From contig NZ_JAVRBG010000010.1 of assembly GCF_031845265.1 (NCBI RefSeq), positions 1 to 64,000 of the forward strand: a stretch of DNA of 64,000 nt. The letters run 5' to 3'. This DNA is from Mesonia ostreae. GTDB lineage: Bacteria > Bacteroidota > Bacteroidia > Flavobacteriales > Flavobacteriaceae. Below, one piece after another: positions 1 to 7,624 of this stretch (position 1 is the first letter of the stretch; each line of letters begins with the position of its first letter). The notes below the pieces were generated by a model, which saw only the letters and a list, made by a program, of their open reading frames with translations, made no database searches and was not told where the DNA came from. The translations under genes and the position numbers were made by a program.

Positions 1-2
1 AA

Positions 3-170
3 GATTATAAGAAAATCTATTCTGGACAGCTCAAATTATTTTAATACCTCGTGGGCTTGCCCCGAGGTAGTTTATTAAAAAAGTATGTAGAGCTTAACAA
101 GGCGGAGTTTGCGATCCAGCCTATTGAAAACAAAGGAACTCTTGTTATACTTTGTTTTGATAAAAACTAA
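3..170 (+). other. possible 3' end of an interrupted plus-strand gene
   Basis: The stretch 84-170 translates to a protein-like C-terminus (YVELNKAEFAIQPIENKG..., stop TAA at 168-170), and a hairpin terminator follows at 219-248. The same frame upstream (3-44) also looks coding but ends in a TAA at 42-44, immediately before the palindrome at 46-68. One reading is a gene whose last part was split by insertion of that palindromic element. The alternative is two unrelated tails, because another frame is also open across 1-78. I do not recognise the family, and the start lies outside the window. Confidence 0.25.
46..68. repeat. GC-rich palindromic element
   Basis: ACCTCG, one unpaired T, GGGC, a two-base loop, GCCC and CGAGGT form a nearly perfect inverted repeat, flanked by AT-rich TTTTAATA and TTTATTAA. 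It is far more GC-rich than its surroundings and is not followed by a T-run, so it does not look like a simple terminator. It resembles a small dispersed palindromic repeat. Confidence 0.5.
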
Positions 171-218
171 CGCTTATTTTTTGTCTTTATAGCGTTAAAA
201 CTATCAAGGGCTACAAAA

Positions 219-248
219 AAAATGCATACCCACATAGGTATGCATTTT
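219..248. terminator. bidirectional hairpin terminator
   Basis: ATGCATACC (222-230) pairs with GGTATGCAT (237-245) around a six-base loop. There are A-runs before and T-runs after, so it can end transcription from both sides. It sits between a plus-strand coding end (170) and the minus-strand Cys-rich gene. Confidence 0.75.
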
Positions 249-270
249 ATATTTTAAACACTTATTATCA

Positions 271-513
271 TTAAGCCGTAACTTGAGGCGCCCAGTAAGA
301 ACATAACATATCGGGTGCTGCTTTTTTAGGGTGAGCACAAGTAGGGCTCATATATCTTGAACAAGTGGTACAGTTTTCTTTGTCCAAAAATCTATTTTTC
401 ATCGTAAAACTATCACACGTATGCCTATCACTTACCGATGTATCGTGTTTTATACAAAAATCATTTTCAAATTTTTTACAGTTTACACAGCTGTTTCCTA
501 ATCTAATACTCAT
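271..513 (-). CDS. small protein with duplicated four-Cys motif
   Basis: An 80-residue protein with no signal peptide, so probably cytoplasmic. It holds eight cysteines in two successive copies of one pattern. Copy one is C-x2-C-x7-C-x12-C followed by DSF (about residues 9-37). Copy two is C-x2-C-x7-C-x11-C followed by SYW (about residues 48-74). Such spacing suggests two metal-binding knuckles (Zn, or possibly Fe-S). I do not recognise a named family, and a role cannot be assigned. It stands alone, convergent to the terminator at 219-248. The ATG start at 513 gives a natural N-terminus (MSIRLGNSC). Confidence 0.75.
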   Translation of the reverse strand: MSIRLGNSCVNCKKFENDFCIKHDTSVSDRHTCDSFTMKNRFLDKENCTTCSRYMSPTCAHPKKAAPDMLCSYWAPQVTA

Positions 514-669
514 AGCTCTCTTTTTTTAGTGAATAACTTAAAAATAGAAGTTTAATAAGGAAGAAGCAATATAAATAACTGAATTTGAGTATTTTGTAAT
601 TGGATTGATTGAAAATAAAAAGCTACTCTATACAGAGTAGCTTAAAATAATTTGGGTGGTATTGGCTAA

Positions 670-1911
670 TTAATTTAGAATCAACTTTTGAGTTGTACTA
701 TGACTTCCTGCTTGATATTTAACAATGTAAGTACCATTTGCTAATTGCGACAAGTTTAATCTTTGATTGGTAAACCCAGCATTTTTCAATTGAGAAGTGT
801 ATACTTTTTTACCCATAAGGTTATAGATTTCTACCGTTTGATTAGCATCTTCGCTTTCAACTAAAATATTAATTTGTTTGTCTGAAGAAGGGTTAGGGTA
901 GATACTAAATGAATTTTCAGCATCAAAAGCCACCGTGCTTAACTGGCTAGTTACATCTTCATAGTTAAACTGAATGTTTCCTGTAGAACTTCCTCCAAAA
1001 TCAGTAAAATTTAATTTGTAAACTGTTCCGTCAAGGTATTTTACATAAAAATAAAGATCTGGTTCTACATCATACGTATAACTTGCATTAAGGGTTTTCC
1101 AGTCGTAACCAATTGTATTGATCTCATCTGAATAATTAAGATTACTAGTATCTCCATTTCCGTTAGGCTCTATATTTTCTGCTATGACTAGGTCTGGATG
1201 TTGTAAAGCTCCTGTTACTACATACTTCATAGTTCCTCCGCTATAAGCATAATCTGTAGTGAATTTTGTAAATTTTAGATCCCAGTCTGTACTTGCAGGT
1301 TCAGCAACTACTTCAGAAGCGGTAGTGAAATTGTAGTAGTTGAACATGTTGTTAGGATTGCTGGTATTAGAAACAGTTTCGGTAGTATCTGCACTCCAAG
1401 TAGAAGTGGTCTCGTCCCAAGAAGCATATTTAAATGTATATCCACTAAAATAATCTTCAATGAATAATTTTTTGAAGCTCCCGTCAGCATATTTTAATAA
1501 AAAAGTAACGGTTCCCTCTACGTGGTGGTTGGCTGGATTATATTCTCCAAAACCATAAGAAGCAGAACCTGTATTGAAAGCTCCTTCAAACCAACTGATG
1601 TCACTGTTATATAGCTGTGTGAAGTTGGCAATATTATTCACATCTACAGTAGTATAATCTGCAGGGGTATTGGCTGCTTCAAAAACTTCTAAACCAATTC
1701 CGTCGTTAATTCTAATGGCAAAATTCATATTATTATTTCTCAAAAAAGCAATTTCCCAATCGGTTGCAGTATGGTCGTAACTTTGATTGGTAGAAAACTT
1801 ATAATAAACTTCGTTTGCATAAGAAGGATCTAAGCTAAGATTTACGGTAGTTTGTGCTGTTGCGGCCAAGCAAAAGCTAAAAAACGCTAAGAAAGATAGT
1901 TTTAAATTCAT
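670..1911 (-). CDS. HmuY-family protein with T9SS sorting domain
   Basis: A 413-residue secreted protein with an N-terminal signal peptide (MNLKLSFLAFFSFCLAATAQ). The middle has HmuY-like segments in which a DW[DE][IL]xF pattern occurs twice (about residues 50 and 208), typical of this haem-binding family. The last ~80 residues are a type A sorting domain (YPNPSS...IYNLMGKKVY...LANGTYIVKY), which directs export by the type IX system and cleavage or anchoring at the surface. It is the last gene of a minus-strand operon: receptor, HmuY lipoprotein, this gene (30-nt gap). A likely role is surface or released haem capture. The HmuY assignment is by pattern only, but the sorting domain is clear. 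Confidence 0.8.
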   Translation of the reverse strand: MNLKLSFLAFFSFCLAATAQTTVNLSLDPSYANEVYYKFSTNQSYDHTATDWEIAFLRNNNMNFAIRINDGIGLEVFEAANTPADYTTVDVNNIANFTQLYNSDISWFEGAFNTGSASYGFGEYNPANHHVEGTVTFLLKYADGSFKKLFIEDYFSGYTFKYASWDETTSTWSADTTETVSNTSNPNNMFNYYNFTTASEVVAEPASTDWDLKFTKFTTDYAYSGGTMKYVVTGALQHPDLVIAENIEPNGNGDTSNLNYSDEINTIGYDWKTLNASYTYDVEPDLYFYVKYLDGTVYKLNFTDFGGSSTGNIQFNYEDVTSQLSTVAFDAENSFSIYPNPSSDKQINILVESEDANQTVEIYNLMGKKVYTSQLKNAGFTNQRLNLSQLANGTYIVKYQAGSHSTTQKLILN

Positions 1912-1941
1912 GAGGTGTAGTTTTTAGTTATAATTGTATAT

Positions 1942-3357
1942 TTAATTAAGGATTTGATATTCAAATTTCGGGTAACCGCGTACGCCGTTTTCATTCACCA
2001 TCGAAGTGAATTTTAATTTATAAGTATTTCCGTCAGTATCTTTAATGATGTAAAAACGTTCGTTAAATAGCCCGTTAAAAACATCTCTCCAGTTGGCTCC
2101 AATTACTCTTTGGTCAACTTCATATAATGAATTATCGATATTTGCTGTAGTGAAATCTTGATAAGCAATATCTTCAGTCATTACTTGATAAGCTCTGGTG
2201 TTAGAAAGTACGTTAGTAGCAACATAATCAGAAAAACCATAAGCAGATTCTCCACCTTCTGGAAGATCTAACACTTCCGTGAAAACGGTAAAATTAAGAT
2301 CCCATTTCCCTTTTGCAGGAGCTACATCTACCACATTTTCATTGACCATACTGAAATAGGTGAAATCGTGATGGTTATCCTTTCCAATAGTAATTTCTTG
2401 GTGAGTAGTTGCGTCTAAATCGGCATAAAGCAATTTATAAGCACCACTTTCTTGTACAACTCTTATTTTTTTCCAACCTCTATCGGCTCCAGCAACGGCA
2501 ACACTTCCAGTTTCTGGAGTGTCAGTTCCTATCTCGTTCCCCATTTTGATGAGGTAAACTTTATTCTCTTCAAGGTTGATAGAAATTTCTTCGATCACCG
2601 TTTCGTTTAAATTTCCGCTAGGAGCATCTACAAATTCATTAGATCCTTGCACTAGGAAAGCCATTTGTGACTGTAAACTAGCAACATCAGCTTCGGTAAT
2701 AGCATCAATATTCGTAGTTTCTAATGGGGCAGCCATCATAAATAAAGAGCTATTTAGCTTAACGCGGAATTGATCTCCGTTATAAAAAGCTAAATCCCAT
2801 TTATCTCTACTGACTACGGTTTCTTGTTGTGTACTTAAATCTAAATACACTTGATTTCCTTCATTAGGTCCTCCTAAATTGGGAGAAATACTTCCGCCAA
2901 GAGAAGCAGTATCAGAGAAACTTACAAGATTAGTAATGTTTCCTTGAGTAAAACCATTAGGAATATTTACTTCTGTTATGGAGAACTCAATAGATTTATC
3001 AGTGTCATTTTGAGCAGGATTTGAGTTTAATCTTTCTAGACTAAATGAAGTTTGAATGGTTCCCATTACAATAGGAATTTCAATAATTCCGCTTTGCGCG
3101 GATGGAGTAGTGCTATAATCCTCACCGTAAGTTAAGTTGGTTTCGGTATAAGTAATAACGAGCATTCCGTCTTGTGGCGCTTCATTAGAAAAAACAAGGT
3201 CTATTTCTTTTTCATTATCAGTTTCCGCGAAAGCTGTAGAAGGATTTTTAAAAGCCACGACAAATTCAGAATCATTGGCTGTCGAATCATCATCTTTATT
3301 ACAAGCCGTAAAGAAGATAATAAAGAGAGAAAAAAGAATTAAATAGTTAGATTTCAT
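1942..3357 (-). CDS. HmuY-family lipoprotein
   Basis: A 471-residue lipoprotein: signal sequence with lipobox ending FFTAC, then an acidic NKDDDS linker of the kind found on surface-exposed Bacteroidota lipoproteins. Residues ~30-150 form a Calx-beta-like Ig region. Residues ~165-470 are HmuY-like (VYLDLSTQQ...RDKWDLAFY...RVKLNSS, and later GKWDLNFTVF). HmuY proteins bind haem outside the cell and hand it to a TonB-dependent receptor. The gene lies 2 nt downstream of the receptor stop, so the two are surely co-transcribed. The ligand (haem versus another iron source) is inferred from the family. Confidence 0.8.
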   Translation of the reverse strand: MKSNYLILFSLFIIFFTACNKDDDSTANDSEFVVAFKNPSTAFAETDNEKEIDLVFSNEAPQDGMLVITYTETNLTYGEDYSTTPSAQSGIIEIPIVMGTIQTSFSLERLNSNPAQNDTDKSIEFSITEVNIPNGFTQGNITNLVSFSDTASLGGSISPNLGGPNEGNQVYLDLSTQQETVVSRDKWDLAFYNGDQFRVKLNSSLFMMAAPLETTNIDAITEADVASLQSQMAFLVQGSNEFVDAPSGNLNETVIEEISINLEENKVYLIKMGNEIGTDTPETGSVAVAGADRGWKKIRVVQESGAYKLLYADLDATTHQEITIGKDNHHDFTYFSMVNENVVDVAPAKGKWDLNFTVFTEVLDLPEGGESAYGFSDYVATNVLSNTRAYQVMTEDIAYQDFTTANIDNSLYEVDQRVIGANWRDVFNGLFNERFYIIKDTDGNTYKLKFTSMVNENGVRGYPKFEYQILN

Positions 3358-3359
3358 AA

Positions 3360-5522
3360 TTAAAAATTTATATGGTATAAAAGTTTTACGAAGAAAGACC
3401 TGCCATATCCTAATAACTGGGATGAAGATGCTGCAGAGTGAGTACCACCTTGGCCTGTACTAGAGTTTACTTCTGTAATATCTAATACATTTCTTGCGCC
3501 TATAGTGATATCTAAGTCTTTGTAGAATGTCTTTTTGATAGATGTATTTAACCAACCGTACCCGTCTAGTTTTCCTCTAGTAATTTCAGTTTCTCCATCG
3601 TCATTAATGCTAGAAACAAATTGATATTGCGGACCATTTACTTTAAAAAAAGTAGAGAAAACAGTATTCCATTTAGGAACTTGGTAAGAAAGATTAGTGT
3701 TGAATTGAAAAGCGTATAAGAAATCATCATTATACACATCGCTACTGTTTAATACTTTTGATTCTCCAGAGAAAGCAAGTCCTAGGATAGCAGAAAGGTT
3801 TCTGTATTTAAGTGTATTTCTTAAGGATAATCCCCAAGTTTTGTATAGATCTATATTGTTATATTGGTAGGCTAGAGGAGAAGTATTTGTAATAATTAAA
3901 TCTATTTTATCTTCAACATCTAGATACCAAGCCGATAGTTTTGGAGTATATTTTAATTCGTAATCGTTTAACCAAAATGCTTTTTTAAAATGTAAGAATA
4001 TAGATTTTCCATATTCCGGATTTAGGTTCTCATTTCCTTGTACATTATGATTGCTATCAACCATATAAAAATAGAGTTGCTCAAACGTAGGCGTTTTTGG
4101 TGCTGTACCAATGATAGTTCTTAGTTGATAACCATCTTTAAGGCTATACTTTCCACTAAGGGAAACTGCATACTGAGGTGAAAACTGCGAAGAGGTAATA
4201 ATTCTAGTTCCAGGTCTTAAGGATAAGCGGGTGGCAGGTTTTATTTCTGAAGAAGCAAAGAAACTATATGAATTAAGGGTATTGTTTTGAGTTCTATTTT
4301 CGACGTTCTGAGATGAAAGTCCGCTTGCAGAACCTTCATCCAGCGTAGTTTCATAACCTAATTCTAATTTAAAATTTTCCTTATTAAAAAAGTTGTTGAA
4401 AGTTCCTCTTGAGAAAAAGCCTTTGCGGGTATTGTAATCATAATTTTCAATATTAGACTTCTCTTCAGATTTTATGGTGTAAGTAAAAGTTTCAATATTC
4501 TTAATTTGTTCTTGGTAAGATGCAGAAATATTGAAGTTGATTTGGTCTCTAATTTTCCCTGTAGCATTTAGATGATGATAAAACCTGTCTGAATTAAAGA
4601 TCTCATCATTGGCTGTTGGTTTATTAGTTTGCGTAGAACTGTTATGATTTAATAAAACATTGGTATTGTACTTATTAGTTTCTTCCGTAAAGTATTCGAA
4701 CTTGTAAAAAACGGTAAAGTTTTTAAAACGATAATTAATTAAAGTTTTAATACTATTTTGTTCTTTAGGAAGCCATTCATAACCTCTTAAACCATCATTT
4801 TCATCCTCAGGATTAAAATAATTTTTTCCTTGATTTTGATTTAGAAACCCTTGAAAATCATTTCTGGTAAATAATACATTGGCGTAGAGCTTATCTGTAA
4901 AATTATGTCCCACTTTCAAAGACTGTATATGTCTACCTTCATCAAACAATCCATATTCGCTACCAATGGTTTCTTCTTGAATATATGGCGTGATTTGCCA
5001 TTTCGCTTTCGCGGATTTTTTTGTAATAATATTCACCACACCGGTTACTGCATTAGAACCGTATTGTACTCCCATAGCGCCCTCAATAATTTCTATTTGT
5101 TGGATATCATCTAAGTTAATTTGAGAAATATCTATAGCATTCCCAAAACCTTCATCCCCTACGATGGGTACATTATCTACTAAAATTTTTACATATTCTG
5201 AGTTAAATCCAAACTGTTGAATTCCCGATCTGCCTTCACCAGCTTGCGGAATAATATTCATATTTAATGTTTGGGTAAGAACATCTGCAAGGTTATTTCC
5301 TGCCATTAATTGAATGTCTTTTTCTGTAATCACCTGTACTTCAAAAACCGATTTTTTTACAGATTGGGAATTGTACTGTCCTGTGAGAATGATCTCCTCT
5401 AGATCATTCACTTTTACGCTATCTTTTTTTTTGTGATTCGTTTCTTTTTTAACCTCAGTCTCTTGAGCTTGAATGTTAAAAAAGTTTAAGAGTAAAATGA
5501 TAAGTAGAAATCTATTTTTCAT
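3360..5522 (-). CDS. TonB-dependent haem/iron receptor
   Basis: A 720-residue outer-membrane receptor: signal peptide (cleavage near IQAQ), a plug domain at about 40-170 (LEEIILTGQ...VQVITEKDIQ...YGSNAVTGVVNIITKK), then a 22-strand type barrel ending in an aromatic residue (LLYHINF). There is no CarboxypepD-like N-terminal extension, so it is not SusC-like. It is first in an operon with two HmuY-type proteins, the arrangement of HmuR/HmuY haem uptake. The divergent promoter region contains two palindromes that could bind an iron regulator. The haem substrate is inferred from the neighbours. Confidence 0.87.
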   Translation of the reverse strand: MKNRFLLIILLLNFFNIQAQETEVKKETNHKKKDSVKVNDLEEIILTGQYNSQSVKKSVFEVQVITEKDIQLMAGNNLADVLTQTLNMNIIPQAGEGRSGIQQFGFNSEYVKILVDNVPIVGDEGFGNAIDISQINLDDIQQIEIIEGAMGVQYGSNAVTGVVNIITKKSAKAKWQITPYIQEETIGSEYGLFDEGRHIQSLKVGHNFTDKLYANVLFTRNDFQGFLNQNQGKNYFNPEDENDGLRGYEWLPKEQNSIKTLINYRFKNFTVFYKFEYFTEETNKYNTNVLLNHNSSTQTNKPTANDEIFNSDRFYHHLNATGKIRDQINFNISASYQEQIKNIETFTYTIKSEEKSNIENYDYNTRKGFFSRGTFNNFFNKENFKLELGYETTLDEGSASGLSSQNVENRTQNNTLNSYSFFASSEIKPATRLSLRPGTRIITSSQFSPQYAVSLSGKYSLKDGYQLRTIIGTAPKTPTFEQLYFYMVDSNHNVQGNENLNPEYGKSIFLHFKKAFWLNDYELKYTPKLSAWYLDVEDKIDLIITNTSPLAYQYNNIDLYKTWGLSLRNTLKYRNLSAILGLAFSGESKVLNSSDVYNDDFLYAFQFNTNLSYQVPKWNTVFSTFFKVNGPQYQFVSSINDDGETEITRGKLDGYGWLNTSIKKTFYKDLDITIGARNVLDITEVNSSTGQGGTHSAASSSQLLGYGRSFFVKLLYHINF

Positions 5523-5524
5523 TA

Positions 5525-5541
5525 TTTAGACTAAGTCTTAA
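5525..5541. promoter_or_regulatory. palindromic operator candidate (receptor side)
   Basis: TTTAGAC-TAA-GTCTTAA is an inverted repeat starting 3 nt upstream of the receptor ATG in the divergent intergenic region. Position and dyad form suggest binding of a Fur- or DtxR-type metal regulator. The regulator's identity is inference. Confidence 0.45.
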
Positions 5542-5571
5542 TTAAAATATTTCGACAAATATATATATTAT

Positions 5572-5587
5572 TTTAAATCAATCTAAA
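5572..5587. promoter_or_regulatory. palindromic operator candidate (DUF6607 side)
   Basis: TTTAAAT-CA-ATCTAAA is a dyad with one mismatch, just upstream of the -7 box at 5597-5604. Its TCTAAA half resembles the TTTAGA half of the dyad at 5525-5541. A repressor bound here would block the plus-strand promoter. Confidence 0.4.
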
Positions 5588-5596
5588 TAAATTTAA

Positions 5597-5604
5597 TATT
5601 TTTG
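5597..5604 (+). promoter_or_regulatory. -7 box (TATTTTTG) of the DUF6607 operon
   Basis: A perfect TAnnTTTG element, 33 nt before the ATG at 5638. It overlaps the alternative TTG start at 5602, which argues for the ATG at 5638. No clear -33 TTG is visible. Confidence 0.6.
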
Positions 5605-5637
5605 TCACCAGAATCAATCTATAAAAAACTAATAAAA

Positions 5638-6537
5638 ATGAATTTCAAGAATTTATTATTGACAAGTGTTTTGATGGCAGCCACTAGCGTTGGTTTTGCC
5701 CAAAAAAATCTAAAAGAAGATAAACAAGCTATAAAAGATATGTGCGGCTGTTTTGAGGTTACCTTTAAGTATACCGAGACATTTTCTCCAGAAATTGATT
5801 ATGAAAAGCACTATGATTATACAGCTACAGCGTTAGAATGGGCAGAGTTGATAAAAGATGAAAAAGACGAAATTTCTATTCAGCACCTTTTAGTTCTTAA
5901 TGATACCATGGTCATTAAGCACTGGAGACAAGATTGGTTGTATGAAAATACAAAGCGTTATGACTTTAACCACGATAACCAATGGACTTTTGTAAATATG
6001 AATAAGAAAGATGTAAAAGGACAATGGACACAAAATGTATATCAGGTAGATGATAGTCCGCGTTACTCAGGTTCTGCAACTTGGATTCATGCAGATGGAA
6101 GACATTATTGGAATAATACTACAAGTTCTCCTTTGCCGCGTAGAGAATATTCTAAACGAAGTGATTATAATGTAATGATGCGTGGTAATCAAGTTGAAAT
6201 TACAAAAGAAGGGTGGTTGCACGAGCAGGATAATGAAAAAGTTATTCGTGAAGATGGTAAAGAAGATGTGCTTTTAGTAGAAGAAAAAGGTTATAACGTA
6301 TATCGTAAAGTAGCCGATGAAAAATGTAAAGCTGCCAAAAACTGGTGGGCAACTAATAAAGATTTTTGGAGTAGAGTAAGAAATAAGTGGAGTGATGTTT
6401 ATGGTCGTGATAAAGATTTAGCTTTAGAGAAAGCGGTAAACGGTCAAGCTTTATTTATGCAATTATTCCCAATGGATATTGAAACAAAACAAGCAAAAAT
6501 TGATAGTACTGTAGAAGAATACGTAAAAAATAAATGA
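5638..6537 (+). CDS. DUF6607 family secreted protein
   Basis: A 299-residue protein. The ATG at 5638 was chosen because it gives a clean signal peptide (MNFKNLLLTSVLMAATSVGFAQ) and lies downstream of the -7 box. The mature part begins with a conserved KDMCGCFEVTF stretch, which I associate with the uncharacterised DUF6607 family. It is rich in Trp and charged residues and has no catalytic motif I can name. It heads an operon with an FMN-binding protein (4-nt ATGA overlap) and a membrane protein. It runs divergently from the haem receptor operon, so a role linked to haem or iron handling at the cell envelope is likely but unproven. Confidence 0.75.
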   Translation: MNFKNLLLTSVLMAATSVGFAQKNLKEDKQAIKDMCGCFEVTFKYTETFSPEIDYEKHYDYTATALEWAELIKDEKDEISIQHLLVLNDTMVIKHWRQDWLYENTKRYDFNHDNQWTFVNMNKKDVKGQWTQNVYQVDDSPRYSGSATWIHADGRHYWNNTTSSPLPRREYSKRSDYNVMMRGNQVEITKEGWLHEQDNEKVIREDGKEDVLLVEEKGYNVYRKVADEKCKAAKNWWATNKDFWSRVRNKWSDVYGRDKDLALEKAVNGQALFMQLFPMDIETKQAKIDSTVEEYVKNK

Positions 6538-7070
6538 TGATTAAAAGGTTATTAGTATTTTGTGGTCTATTAAGTTGTTTTGCTTTTACGATTACGACAA
6601 CCCAAGATAGGCTTCAAGAAAAATTTGATAAGGCGATAAAAAGCACTTACGAAGTAAAGGATTATGAGTTGGAATCTATTACGGCTTCAGGAAATATAGA
6701 AGAAAAAATTCCAGCGAAGACCGCAGCTAAAAACCTTTCAAGAATTTCTGTACAAGGAGAACTTATAGGTTATACCTATTTAGGAACTGCTCCAAGTAAA
6801 AAGAAGAAATTTGAATATGTGGTGTTGTTTGATAAAGATTTGAAGATTAAAAAATCTAAAGTTCTTATCTACAGAGAAGATTACGGACTTCAAATAGGGT
6901 CTCAGCGTTGGCTTAAGCAGTTTATAGGTATGACACCAGACTCTAAAATTGAGTATGGAGAAAATATAGCTGCCATTAGTGGAGCGACTATTTCTGCCTC
7001 ATCTATGGCAAGAGCTGTAAATAATGTATTAAAAACAGTGCATATTTTAAAACAGGAAAATCAATTATGA
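6534..7070 (+). CDS. FMN-binding domain protein
   Basis: A 178-residue exported protein with an N-terminal hydrophobic signal. The C-terminal half carries an FMN_bind domain with the flavinylation motif SGATIS (about residues 149-154). In this family the motif Thr receives FMN covalently from ApbE-type transferases, giving an extracytoplasmic electron carrier. It overlaps the DUF6607 stop (ATGA) and the next gene start (ATGA), so translation is coupled. Next to a haem/iron locus, a role in reducing iron or haem outside the cytoplasmic membrane is a reasonable inference. No ApbE gene is in the window. Confidence 0.82.
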   Translation: MMIKRLLVFCGLLSCFAFTITTTQDRLQEKFDKAIKSTYEVKDYELESITASGNIEEKIPAKTAAKNLSRISVQGELIGYTYLGTAPSKKKKFEYVVLFDKDLKIKKSKVLIYREDYGLQIGSQRWLKQFIGMTPDSKIEYGENIAAISGATISASSMARAVNNVLKTVHILKQENQL

Positions 7071-7555
7071 TCAACCTTAACGGATTTATCTTTAGGTTAC
7101 CCAAAGAAGTAAAATTATTAATCGGCGCTTTTCTAGTAGTGTTAAGCGTCGGTTATTTTACGGGTTTGACTTTTGTAAATGATACTACAGAAAATCATCC
7201 TCAAGGCATTCAAGAAAACTATTTAGGTAACGAAGAAGACCTGGAAGCAGAAGTGATGAAGTTTAAAAAAACAGAAAGAGAAATGCTTACCATCATTCAT
7301 ACGCACATTCTCTCTATGTCTGTTATATTTTTTCTTCTTGGCGGATTGGTTTCAATAACCAAGTCTAACAAAAACTTAAAGAAAGCTTTGATGATAGAGC
7401 CGTTATTGTCGATCTTATTAACCTTTGGCGGAATTTATTTAATGTGGACTGGTTTACATTGGATGCGTTATGTGGTGGTGGTTTCAGGAATACTTATGAC
7501 TACATCTTTTGTCATATCTGTACTTCTGGTTTTCTCACAATTGTTTAGAAAATAA
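7067..7555 (+). CDS. four-helix membrane protein of flavinylated operon
   Basis: A 162-residue integral membrane protein with about four transmembrane helices (near residues 16-38, 70-95, 108-130 and 135-158) and one extracytoplasmic loop after helix 1. The second helix begins with the His pair HTH and the third ends GLHWMR, so His residues that could hold haem are near the membrane surface. It overlaps the FMN-binding gene by 4 nt. I do not recognise a named family. By position it could be the membrane electron donor to the flavoprotein, which is inference. Confidence 0.7.
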   Translation: MINLNGFIFRLPKEVKLLIGAFLVVLSVGYFTGLTFVNDTTENHPQGIQENYLGNEEDLEAEVMKFKKTEREMLTIIHTHILSMSVIFFLLGGLVSITKSNKNLKKALMIEPLLSILLTFGGIYLMWTGLHWMRYVVVVSGILMTTSFVISVLLVFSQLFRK

Positions 7556-7592
7556 ATAATAACATTATTACAAGTTTCTTAGCATAAAAGCT

Positions 7593-7600
7593 TACTTTTG
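7593..7600 (+). promoter_or_regulatory. -7 box (TACTTTTG) of guaB
   Basis: A perfect TAnnTTTG element 24 nt before the chosen guaB ATG (7625). It overlaps the earlier in-frame TTG at 7598, ruling that start out. No convincing -33 element. Confidence 0.6.
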
Positions 7601-7624
7601 CATGCAATTAAATCTTTAATTGCG

